From Paenibacillus piri (GTDB lineage: Bacteria; Bacillota; Bacilli; Paenibacillales; NBRC-103111): a stretch of 64,000 nt of DNA. Location of the stretch: assembly GCF_004354045.1 (NCBI RefSeq), contig NZ_SMRT01000001.1:1054001-1118000 (forward strand). Direction: 5' to 3'. Positions 26,688 through 35,792 of this stretch are shown here, piece after piece. A model generated the notes under the pieces. The model was not told where the DNA came from and searched no databases. It worked only from the letters and a program-made list of their open reading frames with translations. Positions within the stretch are counted from its first letter, which is position 1. The number at the start of each line of letters is the position of its first letter. A program made the translations under genes and the position numbers.

Positions 26688-27925
26688 TCCTCAGACAACG
26701 CCGACTAATAGCCCGAGTATCATTCTGAACCCTGTTTGGGTCGCCCTGGCTTAAGCGTATCCTTTATCTGCAGAATAGCGATGCCGGAGCGGATGAGTGT
26801 AGATTTGGTTCATACGGGGTAGATTGCATTTGCAGTTTCGCCTAAATTTGAGACCTAAGGTAGCCGCGGCGGATAAGTCTCTGACTTTTGGAACTGTAGA
26901 GAAGAAATATTGGCAATAGGTTCTTACACTCTCTGATCAGGGGTATCGAATAACTATAACAGGACAGATTGCTTTGATAATTATACTGACTATCTATAGA
27001 ACGATGAGGATCATTCTTATAATTAGCAGGACAAAAATTATAATCAGAGGGATTACTTTTTATAAAAAATGACAGGTTTGATAATCCGATGGACAAGGTT
27101 CATAACCGGAAGGACTGATTTTATAAAATGAAGGACAGTTTTTATAAAATCCAAATGTCCTTCATAAAATGAAGGACATTCTTGAGAATTATAAGGACAA
27201 CTTTTATAAAAACCGTTCATCTATCGCACAGCCTCTAGACTATCTGTCAATAAAGTAACAGATTTTTATAAAACTAAATTCTCCCCTTAATTATCCTCCA
27301 ACTATACTCAAATTGATCACAGAGTTTTTTCAGGAGACAGTCTGAATTCAAAATCTTAATATTCTGCTTCTTTAAGCGGCTTTCGGCAATAAATCCCAAA
27401 CTATTGTGTAGAATGCACAGACCTTAAGCCCAAATCACTCAATAACTGAACCTCTTAGTGATTTTGCTCTAATACCATTCCCCCGTTTTATGTTGATTGT
27501 GTTCGACTTCCTCGACATTTTATCGACTTGGTAGTACTTCTATTAGAAATATCCTCCCTTCACTGATCGTCAATTTAGCTCAGCAACACTTTTTCATTTT
27601 AAGAGATTTTAGGCAACCTAATTTATTTAGTTAACGCTAACCGAGAGCCCTAACTGAGAAAAACTGCTGATATTTTAACTTCTCAGTCTATAATTTCGGT
27701 CACTTCTTCTTGTGGCTCTAAGGATTTCTGGAATAATCCAAAAACTGAGCTATCTTGTCTGCTACGGGTTCGGTTTTCTCGGTAGTTTTCTCGGTTTTGT
27801 CGTTAAACGTCAAAACCGAACAAGGAATCAAAAACTATTCCTTTATTCTGTTGTTTAAGTCCGACTTGCTTTTAAACGTTATGACAGGGCTTATGTGTTA
27901 TTCCAAAGAGAGAGGGGAATGCAAC
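26688..27925. other. 1.2-kb AT-rich non-coding region, candidate origin or centromere
   Basis: No supported gene on either strand. The central part (26,960-27,275) is filled with short AT-rich repeats; the flanks hold nothing I recognise. It is the longest non-coding stretch of the element seen here and separates two gene runs. Confidence 0.5.
26960..27275 (+). repeat. Iteron-like array of AAGGACA and TTTTATAAAA units
   Basis: AGGACA or GGACA occurs at 26,961, 27,028, 27,090, 27,132, 27,173 and 27,194, with one inverted copy (TGTCCTT, 27,156-27,162). The palindrome TTTTATAAAA occurs at about 27,058, 27,118, 27,140, 27,204 and 27,264. The composite AAGGACA-N2-TTTTATAAAA is seen at 27,131 and 27,192. 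Such phased units beside A+T-rich DNA are typical of replication origins or partition sites. Confidence 0.55.
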
Positions 27926-28375
27926 TTGGGAAAAGATCAAATTCGGATTGCTGTTCAGTTTAGAAGATTGGAGGAAGACTTGTCTCAACTTAAAAAGTGT
28001 TTAAAGTCACCTGATTTATCTGATGAGGACCGCACAATCTATGAGAAAAAAATCCAATCAGTTGAAGTTATTTTTGAATTCTTGCATCTTGTTCTGGATA
28101 AAGCTTCAGCTAGGAAGAAAAAGCTTCTCCTTCTTTGTTTATCAGGTCAAGGGGGTACTACCAATGATGCATCTGAGGTTCATTATAATTCTGTTGATAC
28201 GATGGACAAAGCACGTATACGAATGATGGATCGTCTCCAGAGAACAGTTTTAAATGAAGAAAAGATCGAAGCTCTTTTGAAAAGTACGACAAATGAGGAA
28301 GTTGACGAGATTAGGCAATGGTTCACCATGCATGTTTACCACAATAAGAGATTGATAAGCTACTTGGTAGATTAA
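27926..28375 (+). CDS. Small helical hypothetical protein
   Basis: About 149 aa if it starts at TTG 27926, which follows GAGAGGGG by 9 nt; the frame is open for 57 codons further up but without a binding site. It is rich in charged heptads (QFRRLEEDLSQLKKCLKS), suggesting a coiled-coil start, and is Lys/Glu rich throughout. It ends 12 nt before the next gene, so it leads a tight four-gene run. Function unknown. Confidence 0.55.
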   Translation: MGKDQIRIAVQFRRLEEDLSQLKKCLKSPDLSDEDRTIYEKKIQSVEVIFEFLHLVLDKASARKKKLLLLCLSGQGGTTNDASEVHYNSVDTMDKARIRMMDRLQRTVLNEEKIEALLKSTTNEEVDEIRQWFTMHVYHNKRLISYLVD

Positions 28376-28387
28376 GGGGGTCACGAC

Positions 28388-29128
28388 ATGGCGTATGACA
28401 AGAACATATTCGAAAAACTGAATGATGTTTATAGGGATACTAAAGCCCGTTTAACTGGCGATGTATTTCATGACCAGATTGAACTCAACATTTCAAAGCT
28501 GAAAGGCATTAAAGAAATGACGAGCTTCATTAATAAGTTTAGTTGGATAAAGCGGGAAGAAACGATAGAACGGTTTAAGTTTTTCTTGAAATCAAATCTT
28601 AATGTGGAGCAAACGGCAGCTAGGTTTGGTATCAATGAAGATACGATCCATTCTTCTATAAAGTACTATTCCGATAAATTGAAACCAATCATTGAAGCCC
28701 CACTTACTTATTTAGAGGAGTCAACCGACTTTGAATCTCTCGAAGCCGCTATGAAGAAGTTTCGTCGGGCAGTTCAACTTGAAGTCCCAAATGAGTACTT
28801 TCTTAATGGTATGACGGAGCTGTTTCCAGAACAGAAGTATGTCCCAAACTGCACCCTAGATGAATGCCGTAAAGAGTTGGAGGTTTTAGGGTTATTTACG
28901 CATATGTATGCAAACCTCATCTTAAAGGGAGGTTGCAATCAAATTAAGCTGGCACATATCCTCTCTATACTCAACTCCGATAAAGGAAATGATCAAGATT
29001 GGGGGGCGCTAAAGCTATTCTTTGATGGAGAATTCAGTATTTCAGATAGCGGAGAACCTGTAAGTATTCAAGGGCAGGTTGAGCGCATGTTCCAGTGGCT
29101 CGACGACCAAAACCCATACAACAATTAA
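28388..29128 (+). CDS. HTH-like protein, paralog of the next gene
   Basis: A 246-aa soluble helical protein. Residues about 70-100 (LNVEQTAARFGINEDTIHSS) look like a helix-turn-helix of the sigma-factor region 4 type. The C-terminus (FDGEFSISDSGEP, VERMFQWLDDQN) aligns with the next protein (MDGDFSKSDTGSF, VIKMFEWLKAKN), so the two are tandem paralogs. They probably bind DNA or RNA as regulators. RBS AAGGGGG before ATG 28388. Confidence 0.6.
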   Translation: MAYDKNIFEKLNDVYRDTKARLTGDVFHDQIELNISKLKGIKEMTSFINKFSWIKREETIERFKFFLKSNLNVEQTAARFGINEDTIHSSIKYYSDKLKPIIEAPLTYLEESTDFESLEAAMKKFRRAVQLEVPNEYFLNGMTELFPEQKYVPNCTLDECRKELEVLGLFTHMYANLILKGGCNQIKLAHILSILNSDKGNDQDWGALKLFFDGEFSISDSGEPVSIQGQVERMFQWLDDQNPYNN

Positions 29129-29144
29129 ATTGGAGGCGACCGAT

Positions 29145-29900
29145 ATGGCAAACACATACACTACCCTTCGAGACTCTATTTTTAATCTTAGATTGGAGAG
29201 AATGTTTTGTAGGAATACGAGCGAGATGTTGCTGAATCAAGAAAAAACCATTGCTTTAGAAGAGATCTTTCATTTTGCCAAAGAGAATATTCTAACTTAT
29301 TGTCAGTCAACTCTTGTAGAGGAAAGAACCTATTACTTTCTACACGAAGATGATTTCAATTATCAGAAGGTTGCTACCCGATTCAATATTTCTGTTCAAT
29401 CGGTCATTTTTAGCATTCATAACTCTTCTAAATCCCTCTTTTCATTGGTCGGTAACCAAATCATGCGTATTAAAGATGCAGAACATAGTGGAATTGTTCA
29501 AGTCGCTTTATCAGAATTTCGTGAGATCACGAAACCGCCGTTAATTCCTTTTTACGGTCGGTTCAAACCCTCTATGGTTCATGAGGATATAAATTATGAT
29601 CTTGAACCCCTTGCTTCTCAGGCTGTTGGTTATGCCAGAAAGTATTTTGAAGAGACGGGCGACCAATCCAAGCTAGAGTATTTGACATCTTTAACGAATA
29701 GTAAAAAGCGTGAATCAGATGTTCATGATGCTGTAGCTCGTTATATGGATGGTGACTTTTCTAAGTCAGATACTGGTTCTTTCCTTCATCCTGCCGACCA
29801 AGTCATCAAAATGTTTGAGTGGCTTAAAGCTAAAAATAAGAAGGTAAAAACAGGGGGCGTTGCGAGTGCCAAGAATACACAGACGATCATCATCCCTTGA
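29145..29900 (+). CDS. HTH-like protein, paralog of the preceding gene
   Basis: A 251-aa soluble helical protein starting at ATG 29145 with TGGAGG 8 nt upstream. It has a similar HTH-like segment (FNYQKVATRFNISVQSVIFS) and shares the C-terminal block with the previous protein. Its 3' end overlaps the next gene by about 35 nt in another frame, so translation is likely coupled. Function unknown; regulator inferred. Confidence 0.6.
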   Translation: MANTYTTLRDSIFNLRLERMFCRNTSEMLLNQEKTIALEEIFHFAKENILTYCQSTLVEERTYYFLHEDDFNYQKVATRFNISVQSVIFSIHNSSKSLFSLVGNQIMRIKDAEHSGIVQVALSEFREITKPPLIPFYGRFKPSMVHEDINYDLEPLASQAVGYARKYFEETGDQSKLEYLTSLTNSKKRESDVHDAVARYMDGDFSKSDTGSFLHPADQVIKMFEWLKAKNKKVKTGGVASAKNTQTIIIP

Positions 29901-30588
29901 ACCACATTCTCTAGTTCTGGAGAATGGTCATCTTATAGGGGTATCGGATGCAGATCCCGTTGAATTATTGGAAATTGCAAAAGCTTCATATACAGAACCG
30001 GATTTTGCGCGATTGTCTTATTCTGTTTCCAAAATCCGACTTCGTACTTATGTTGATGAGTTCTTTTCTTCAATAATTGAAACTTTACCTGTAGAGTCCG
30101 ACGACTCTACAGGTTCTTCTTCAGAAACAGCTTTAACTAATGAGCAGCCGGTTAGATGCCTGGTAGTTGATAATGATGATTTAGGGACAAGGTTAGCAAC
30201 GATTCAAGAATATAAATTTGTAACAGGAACAGCCCCTTTCGCAGGGGTCGGGGTCTACGTGATTTATTCAAAAGACAATTTGGGCGATAAATCAAAACAG
30301 TTAGCTCTTGAAAAGGTAGCTCAAAACTTAGATTTGTCAACGTATTTGATGGTTGCTATCGTGCAGCCCGACCAGAGTTGGCAAATAGCACTTGGGTATT
30401 TAAATGTTCATAGTCCTAAGAGTATGTATAAATTTTCAAACGTAAGGTATGCAAGTGTAAGCTTTGCCTTATTCGATCCTGTATCACTTATATCTTCGAT
30501 CATCACTGGAAAGACTCTGAAAGATGTTCAACATGTTTCCCTGCACTCATTAATACCTTTAACTAGAGATTTGAGCTTTTACAAGTAG
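29866..30588 (+). CDS. Hypothetical protein overlapping its upstream neighbour
   Basis: About 240 aa, soluble. GTG 29866 is placed 8 nt after AGGGGG; a TTG at 29860 is the alternative. The first part is helical; residues about 90-240 look alpha/beta (CLVVDNDDLGTRLATIQEY, FAGVGVYVIYSKDNLG, YLMVAIVQPDQSWQIALGYL). A Ser/Thr/Glu-rich linker separates the parts. No family recognised. Confidence 0.55.
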   Translation: MPRIHRRSSSLEPHSLVLENGHLIGVSDADPVELLEIAKASYTEPDFARLSYSVSKIRLRTYVDEFFSSIIETLPVESDDSTGSSSETALTNEQPVRCLVVDNDDLGTRLATIQEYKFVTGTAPFAGVGVYVIYSKDNLGDKSKQLALEKVAQNLDLSTYLMVAIVQPDQSWQIALGYLNVHSPKSMYKFSNVRYASVSFALFDPVSLISSIITGKTLKDVQHVSLHSLIPLTRDLSFYK

Positions 30589-30989
30589 TTGAATTATGCT
30601 GTTTTACTTGGACTTTGTAACAAATTGTAGACCCAAACATGCGAAACCTTGATCTTGTGGAATTTATGAAGTTGATTCGATGGTGACGATCAATCGATAA
30701 TTTTAGCAGTTTTGTTCTTATTGGTGATGATTGAGTAATCGTCTGAAATGTAAACTGATTATTTTAGTCTTCATTCTGGAAATGAGGTTGGTTAGGCTGA
30801 GTGCGATTCCCCACTACACGGGGTAATTGCACTTTTCTATTTCCTGAGGTTGAGATTCTTTCAATTTCAGGATAAGCATGGGGATAAATTTTATAGGAAT
30901 TGTAAGACGTAAAAGTGATTAGCTTCTAGCCATTTCAGTTTCGGGAGGAGGCAATCAAATAAGAAAAATATGTGAAGGGATGAGTGAAG
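30589..30989. other. Intergenic region before the surface-protein block
   Basis: About 400 nt, no gene. It contains a terminator at 30,801-30,837 and, at its end, the sequence GAAGGGATGAGTGAAGATGG around the next start, nearly identical to the one at 44,482. Nothing else is recognised. Confidence 0.4.
30801..30837 (+). terminator. Rho-independent terminator
   Basis: GTGCGATTCCCC / GGGGTAATTGCAC stem (one mismatch) followed by TTTTCTATTT. Confidence 0.7.
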
Positions 30990-31562
30990 ATGGATGAAGC
31001 ACCTGCACCTGTAACGGAGAAACCCAAAGATGAAAAAGAAAAACGGAAACGGAGGATTTTATTCTGGATCGTAGTAGTAATTATTCTTGCCTTATTGTTC
31101 ATTGTTCTTAATCGTTCCTCAGACCCGGCGAATCCGGTTGAAGATGCAAAACCGAGACCGGGTGTTGGACAGGTTATTGATGGTGATCTACCAAATATGA
31201 CGGATGAACAAATTAAGGATGCACTGAAAAAGAACCAAGATGCATCAATGTTCACCCTTGCGGTAGATTCACAATCCACGTATGAGAAAGGTAGCAAAAT
31301 TCTTAATCTGATGGTAGGAAATTCAGATAAGAATTCCTTAGATTGTTTTTTCGAGATTCTCGACAATGGTGAAGTAATCTATACATCACCACAAATGAAG
31401 CCAAAGCAGTACATTAAAACCGCCGAATTGTCCAGAGAATTGTCGGAAGGTACAAACAAGTTGATTGTACGATATTACGTGTCATATCAGGACACTATTA
31501 TTGGTAATCCTGAAGTGAAGGTCTACGTAGTTACAAAAGATAAGGGATTAAAAAATCTTTGA
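30990..31562 (+). CDS. Single-span membrane protein with a beta-rich outer domain
   Basis: A 190-aa protein: short charged cytoplasmic N-terminus (KPKDEKEKRKRR), one membrane helix (ILFWIVVVIILALLFIVL), an outside linker and a C-terminal beta domain (MFTLAVDSQS, ILNLMVGNSDKNSLDCFFEI, EVIYTSPQMKPKQYI, LIVRYYVSYQ). A paralog with the same order lies at 44,499. Similar proteins occur in Firmicute conjugative and surface-structure clusters next to beta-rich fibre-like proteins (inference from memory of the pattern). ATG 30990 chosen over GTG 30984 by analogy with the paralog's leader. It heads the envelope block. Confidence 0.7.
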   Translation: MDEAPAPVTEKPKDEKEKRKRRILFWIVVVIILALLFIVLNRSSDPANPVEDAKPRPGVGQVIDGDLPNMTDEQIKDALKKNQDASMFTLAVDSQSTYEKGSKILNLMVGNSDKNSLDCFFEILDNGEVIYTSPQMKPKQYIKTAELSRELSEGTNKLIVRYYVSYQDTIIGNPEVKVYVVTKDKGLKNL

Positions 31563-31582
31563 TTAATCGGAGGAGAAAGTAC

Positions 31583-32167
31583 ATGAAGAAACAAATGAAG
31601 AAAATCGCTGTAGGAGTTATGATGTTGTCTATGCTATTTGGTTCAACTGCAGCTTTTGCTGAAAATACGGTCGATCCCGATAATGGATCGTCAGTCGATG
31701 TGGTCGGAACTACCGATTCTACGATAATCATCGTTACTGTGCCGACTGCTTTGTCTTTCGCCATCAACCCTAACTCTGAGACACCATTCATTTCAGTCCC
31801 TGCAACCATCATCAACGGCACTTACGCTCCAGTAGATTTTCAGGTTTTAGGTATTATTTCTGATTCAGGCACTTCTACAAAAGTAGTTGAACAAATGTTG
31901 CATACTGATAAAGAGTGGCAAGGGTTAGGTAAGTCAGCAACTACCTCCCAAATTGCGCTCGGTATTAAAGAGGCGTCTAAAGAGACGGTGATTTGGTCAC
32001 CGGCAGAGGTTCCCAATGTGACTCCTTCTACAGTAGCTGGCACGATCAAACTTGATCCAGACAGCACAAAAGAAATCTCGGTCAGTGCTAAGCATGGTAA
32101 CGCATGGAGCAACGCACAAATCTTAAACTTTAAAGCACACATTAGAGTAGAACTGACACAGGAGTAA
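31583..32167 (+). CDS. Small secreted beta-rich surface protein
   Basis: A 194-aa exported protein: signal peptide (1-25, cleavage at AFAEN), then one beta-rich domain. The block TIIIVTVPTALSFAINPNSE and the end HIRVELTQE recur at the C-terminus of the GLUG protein at 32,261 (LIIVTVPTSVSFAIKTNSE, HIRVELAS), so this is a stand-alone copy of that domain. The 'vTVPtsvsFaIdPN' pattern is common in small secreted Firmicute fibre-like proteins. RBS CGGAGGAG, ATG 31583, 20 nt after the membrane protein: same operon. Confidence 0.72.
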   Translation: MKKQMKKIAVGVMMLSMLFGSTAAFAENTVDPDNGSSVDVVGTTDSTIIIVTVPTALSFAINPNSETPFISVPATIINGTYAPVDFQVLGIISDSGTSTKVVEQMLHTDKEWQGLGKSATTSQIALGIKEASKETVIWSPAEVPNVTPSTVAGTIKLDPDSTKEISVSAKHGNAWSNAQILNFKAHIRVELTQE

Positions 32168-32179
32168 GAGTCGCAAAAA

Positions 32180-32222
32180 GGCGAGTTAAATCGTTCGATT
32201 AGGACATTAACTCGTCTTTAAT
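32180..32222 (+). terminator. Probable terminator
   Basis: GGCGAGTTAA / TTAACTCGTC stem with a 17-nt loop and TTTAATTTG; the large loop lowers confidence. Confidence 0.55.
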
Positions 32223-32260
32223 TTGTTTAGCTTATATTTTCTAGGAAGGATGAGGATTAG

Positions 32261-34021
32261 ATGAAGCGATTCACGAAGTTTTTTGCAATCATGTCTATTT
32301 TATGTTCCATGATCTTTACAGCAATGCCAATCAAGTCCTATGCAGCTGCAGTATCCCCTTCAGGTTCGGGAACGGCAGCTGACCCTTACATTCTAAAAAC
32401 TGTAGATAATTTGGAGTGGCTTTCTCAACAAGTAAACGGTGGCAACGGTAATCTTTATGTCGAGTTGGGAAATAACATCGATGCAAGTAGTTTAATACTG
32501 AATCCAATTGGGTCTATGGCTAATCCCTTTAGAGGGGTATTCGATGGTAAAGGCAATAAGATAAGCAATCTTCGCGTCAGTAATCCATCAACCAATAATG
32601 TCGGGATGTTTGGCTACACAGAAGTAGGTTCCGTAATCCGAAATCTTGGTCTTGAAAGTATTAATGTTACTGGTGGCAACTCAACAGGCGGTTTAGTTGG
32701 GCGGAGTTACAGTTCAATTGAAAATTGCTACACAACAGGAACAGTTAAAGGCAGTGCGAACGCTTTTAATATTGGTGGACTTGCAGGAAACAACCATGCA
32801 ACTATTTCAAATTCTCATTCAAGTGCTAATGTTACCGGGGGTTCGAACTCTTTGAGAATTGGTGGTCTGGTTGGTCAAAACGCTGGATCGCCTAATCCTT
32901 TGGCAACAATAACGAATTCGTATGCAACTGGAAATGTTACTGGTCAATGGATTATCGGTGGTTTGGCTGGTGAGAATTCATATTTTGGAGAGATTAACAG
33001 TTCTACTGCTTCAGGAGGCGTATCAGGTTTAGCAGAGTTCATTGGTAGTTTGGCTGGTCGAAGTGTCAACGGAGGAATTTATAATTCATCTGCTACGGGG
33101 ACTATCTCAGGAGGATCTAAAAATATCCCTGGTCTTATCGGTAGTAGTAAGGACTATTTGCAAGATGCAACATATGTGAAAACGGCGTCTGATTTCATTT
33201 ATACAAATGCTGACGGAACAGCGACCATTGTTGGGTATGCTGGATCGAATACATCAGTAAACATCCCTTCTGTCTTAGAGGGGTATAATGTGACAGCAAT
33301 TCAAGATGCATTCGTTAATAACACTCATCTTAATTCGGTAACCGTTGAGGACAAGAGCATTAATTTCACTGAGAGCGGAGAAGCCGTTACCTCCAACATC
33401 ACTATTCGGGGGTATCGTTCCTCAACGGCACAAATTTTCGCCACAGATTACTCGCTGAAATTTGAGTCGTTAGACGGAAGTTCCGAGGGCGGCGGAACAG
33501 AAAATGGTGGTAACGGAGATGGTTCTTCTGGTAATACAGATGAATCTCAAAAGATCGATATTACAGGTGATGTTTCTTCTACACTCATTATTGTAACCGT
33601 ACCTACTTCCGTAAGCTTTGCTATCAAAACGAACTCCGAAGTAAATCCTTTTGTTAGTGTCCCGTTTAGCGTTCAAAACGAATCTAAGGCTCCAGTTGAT
33701 GTGGAGGTTTTAGGGTTCCAAGCTAATCCAGATACATCTGCAAAAGTAGTAGATGCGAAAAAGTATAGCGACACTGACTGGCGCAAGTTGTCAGCGAGCA
33801 AGTCGGAGCAGGAGATCGCCCTTGGTCTTAATGTTGATGGGTCGACAATTTGGTCACCTGCTGAAATCGAAGGGGAGACACCTAACACTGTGGTCGATTC
33901 GATTAGAGTTGATCGGTTGGGATCAAAAGAAATCAAGTTAGAAGGTAAACACGGTATGGCGTTCAAGCAATCCAAAGTGCTTGGTTATAAGATGCATATT
34001 CGTGTTGAACTAGCAAGCTAA
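32261..34021 (+). CDS. GLUG-repeat surface protein with C-terminal beta domain
   Basis: A 586-aa exported protein. Signal peptide (1-29, ending SYAAA), a conserved entry segment (SGSGTAADPYILKT), then GLUG-type repeats (GGLVGRSYSSIENCYTTGTV, GGLAGNNHATISNSHSSANV, GGLVGQNAG...) that should form a right-handed beta-solenoid. A Gly/Asn/Ser-rich linker near residue 405-425 leads to the same about 150-aa domain that makes up the protein at 31,583. It probably extends from the cell surface or a fibre. A truncated paralog is at 34,400. Confidence 0.8.
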   Translation: MKRFTKFFAIMSILCSMIFTAMPIKSYAAAVSPSGSGTAADPYILKTVDNLEWLSQQVNGGNGNLYVELGNNIDASSLILNPIGSMANPFRGVFDGKGNKISNLRVSNPSTNNVGMFGYTEVGSVIRNLGLESINVTGGNSTGGLVGRSYSSIENCYTTGTVKGSANAFNIGGLAGNNHATISNSHSSANVTGGSNSLRIGGLVGQNAGSPNPLATITNSYATGNVTGQWIIGGLAGENSYFGEINSSTASGGVSGLAEFIGSLAGRSVNGGIYNSSATGTISGGSKNIPGLIGSSKDYLQDATYVKTASDFIYTNADGTATIVGYAGSNTSVNIPSVLEGYNVTAIQDAFVNNTHLNSVTVEDKSINFTESGEAVTSNITIRGYRSSTAQIFATDYSLKFESLDGSSEGGGTENGGNGDGSSGNTDESQKIDITGDVSSTLIIVTVPTSVSFAIKTNSEVNPFVSVPFSVQNESKAPVDVEVLGFQANPDTSAKVVDAKKYSDTDWRKLSASKSEQEIALGLNVDGSTIWSPAEIEGETPNTVVDSIRVDRLGSKEIKLEGKHGMAFKQSKVLGYKMHIRVELAS

Positions 34022-34035
34022 TATAGTAGACTTCC

Positions 34036-34061
34036 GAGCCCCTCTTAATGAGGGGTTTTTC
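34036..34061 (+). terminator. Rho-independent terminator
   Basis: CCCCTC / GAGGGG stem, TTAAT loop, TTTTT. Confidence 0.8.
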
Positions 34062-34399
34062 TATGTTTACTCCAAACTATGAGATGGCCAAAATTTTAGA
34101 GTTATTTATTTAATGGATGATAATCTAGTGTTGTCATTAACACTATCTATAATTTTTTGAGCTTAGTTTTATGAGTAAGCCAGGTCTTCTCTACTCGTAT
34201 TATGTTGTTTAATTCAGACTTGCCAGTTCAGTTAGCGATTTCCCTTAGTCAAAGTACGAATTCTGTTTCGGGGTAATTCGCATTTTTTCTTCTTGAGAAA
34301 ATTCCACTTTAAGAGAAATTCAGCAATCAAAATCATTACTATACAAGGCGGTTTGATCCAAGTCCTACCGCCAACTCCCCCGAAAGGATGATATTGAAT
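34062..34399. other. Intergenic leader of the second GLUG gene
   Basis: About 340 nt, no gene. A hairpin CGAATT / AATTCG near 34,257-34,280 followed by CATTTTTTC resembles the terminator at 30,801 (both have GGGGTAATT-GC in the right arm). The rest shows nothing I recognise. Confidence 0.4.
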
Positions 34400-35227
34400 A
34401 TGATTAGAAAGATAATGAAGTCGTTCCCGAAAGCATTCGCTACGTTAACAGCTTTGACCATGATCTTTGCCGCGGCACCGCCATCTCAGACGTTTGCAGC
34501 TCCAGTTGCCCCTTCAGGTTCTGGAACAGTATCAGATCCATATGTTCTTGTCAGTAAGGAACACATAGAGTGGCTTTCGAACAAAGTAAATAAAGGGGAC
34601 GTTTCCGTCAATGCTAAACTTGGAAGCGATATTGATGCAGCTGGTTTAAAGCATGACCCCATTGGGACGAGCGAACACCCGTTTAATGGTTTATTCGATG
34701 GCAGGGGTTATAGGATCAGTAATTTGAAGATCGACAAATCTTCAAGCAATAACGTAGGCTTTTTCGGTTACACCGATGAAGACTCGGTTATTAAGAATCT
34801 CGGTCTGGAGAATGCTACTGTATTGGGAGCATCCTTTACTGGCGCTTTAGCTGGACGCAGTTACGGTATGATTGAAAATTGTTACACGACCGGAATTGTA
34901 ACTGCTGCTTATAACTCGATTAATGTTGGCGGACTTGCCGGGAATAATCACGGAACTATCGACAATTCTTATTCTAAAGCTAATGTCAAAGGAAGCCCAA
35001 CATCCGATAGAGTTGGAGGTTTGGTCGGTCAGAATGCGGGGACGCCAGATAGGACAGCTGAGATAAGCTATTCTTCCGCAGAGGGAGCCGTTTCGGGAAG
35101 TGGGAAGGTCGGCGGTTTAGTCGGTGAAAACTGCTCCTTCGGCTCAGTTACTGATTCCACCGCGTCAGGTGAGGTTTCTGGTCGAGATTTCGTCGGAAAA
35201 TTGATTGGTCGAATCGTTCCTTGGTAA
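34400..35227 (+). CDS. Shorter GLUG-repeat surface protein
   Basis: About 275 aa, exported. It parallels the first half of the 32,261 protein: signal peptide ending TFAAP, entry segment SGSGTVSDPYVLVS, then GLUG repeats (GALAGRSYGMIENCYTTGIV, GGLAGNNHGTIDNSYSKANV, GGLVGQNAG). It stops after GLIGRIVPW where the paralog continues for about 250 residues, so it lacks the linker and the C-terminal beta domain. This could be a truncation or a functional short form; no remnant of the missing domain is seen downstream. ATG 34400 chosen; ATG 34388 is possible. Confidence 0.72.
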   Translation: MIRKIMKSFPKAFATLTALTMIFAAAPPSQTFAAPVAPSGSGTVSDPYVLVSKEHIEWLSNKVNKGDVSVNAKLGSDIDAAGLKHDPIGTSEHPFNGLFDGRGYRISNLKIDKSSSNNVGFFGYTDEDSVIKNLGLENATVLGASFTGALAGRSYGMIENCYTTGIVTAAYNSINVGGLAGNNHGTIDNSYSKANVKGSPTSDRVGGLVGQNAGTPDRTAEISYSSAEGAVSGSGKVGGLVGENCSFGSVTDSTASGEVSGRDFVGKLIGRIVPW

Positions 35228-35522
35228 GATTATGATTCAAGTGTTGAAGAGATTTCTGTTTAAGAGATGTTAGAGCATAAAAAATATTATTAAGTAGCAG
35301 GAAATGCTTAATCTACCTGCTATCTTCCCTCTCTCTTTTGCCCACGTTGCCATGTGCAGCGTGGGACTTTTTTTGTCCATTTTTCAATACTTCCCATATT
35401 CGTCTTCTTCATCTTGATTTAAAACTCAATTTTAGGATTATTGGTGGCATTGAATTTATACCAAGTGTAGACGCCCTATCGAGGGCATATAGAGATAACA
35501 ATTTCAGGGAGAGTGAAGAATT
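35228..35522. other. Intergenic region with terminator
   Basis: Roughly 300 nt. The strong terminator at 35,341-35,374 ends the surface-protein unit; the remaining 150 nt must hold the promoter for the giant-protein operon, but no clear -35/-10 pair is evident to me. Confidence 0.4.
35341..35374 (+). terminator. Rho-independent terminator
   Basis: CCCACG / CGTGGG stem with a 13-nt loop and a TTTTTTT run. Confidence 0.8.
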
Positions 35523-35786
35523 ATGAAATTCGATGAAATGCGCCAAGAGAACTTGATCGATGTTATTTTGCAGAGCAGGTACATGGGCAATGTAACAATC
35601 GATGATCAAACTTATCATGAGTTTATAAGAAACGGGGAGTTATTTCACATTCAATGCAGCCGATATCGTTTATTTCTGATCGTAAAGTTGATTCCTTTCC
35701 TGTCTCGGGTATCGGATATGTTACAAACTATAAATCTTTGGTCGCAAGCTAAGAAAGAGCATTTTGACATAAAGAATAGGGGGTAA
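35523..35786 (+). CDS. Small hypothetical protein
   Basis: An 87-aa protein that ends 6 nt before the giant membrane-protein gene, with RBS GGGAGAGTG. It is cytoplasmic by prediction, with a moderately hydrophobic stretch (YRLFLIVKLIPFLSRV). It likely belongs to the same operon; function unknown. Confidence 0.6.
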   Translation: MKFDEMRQENLIDVILQSRYMGNVTIDDQTYHEFIRNGELFHIQCSRYRLFLIVKLIPFLSRVSDMLQTINLWSQAKKEHFDIKNRG

Positions 35787-35792
35787 AGTGCG

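Noticed and set aside
26842..27096. Minus-strand 84-aa frame in the gene desert
   Set aside because: Runs through the iteron-like repeats, has no binding site and low-complexity content.
35338..35526. 62-aa plus-strand frame before the giant-protein operon
   Set aside because: It begins inside the terminator stem at 35,341 and lacks a binding site.
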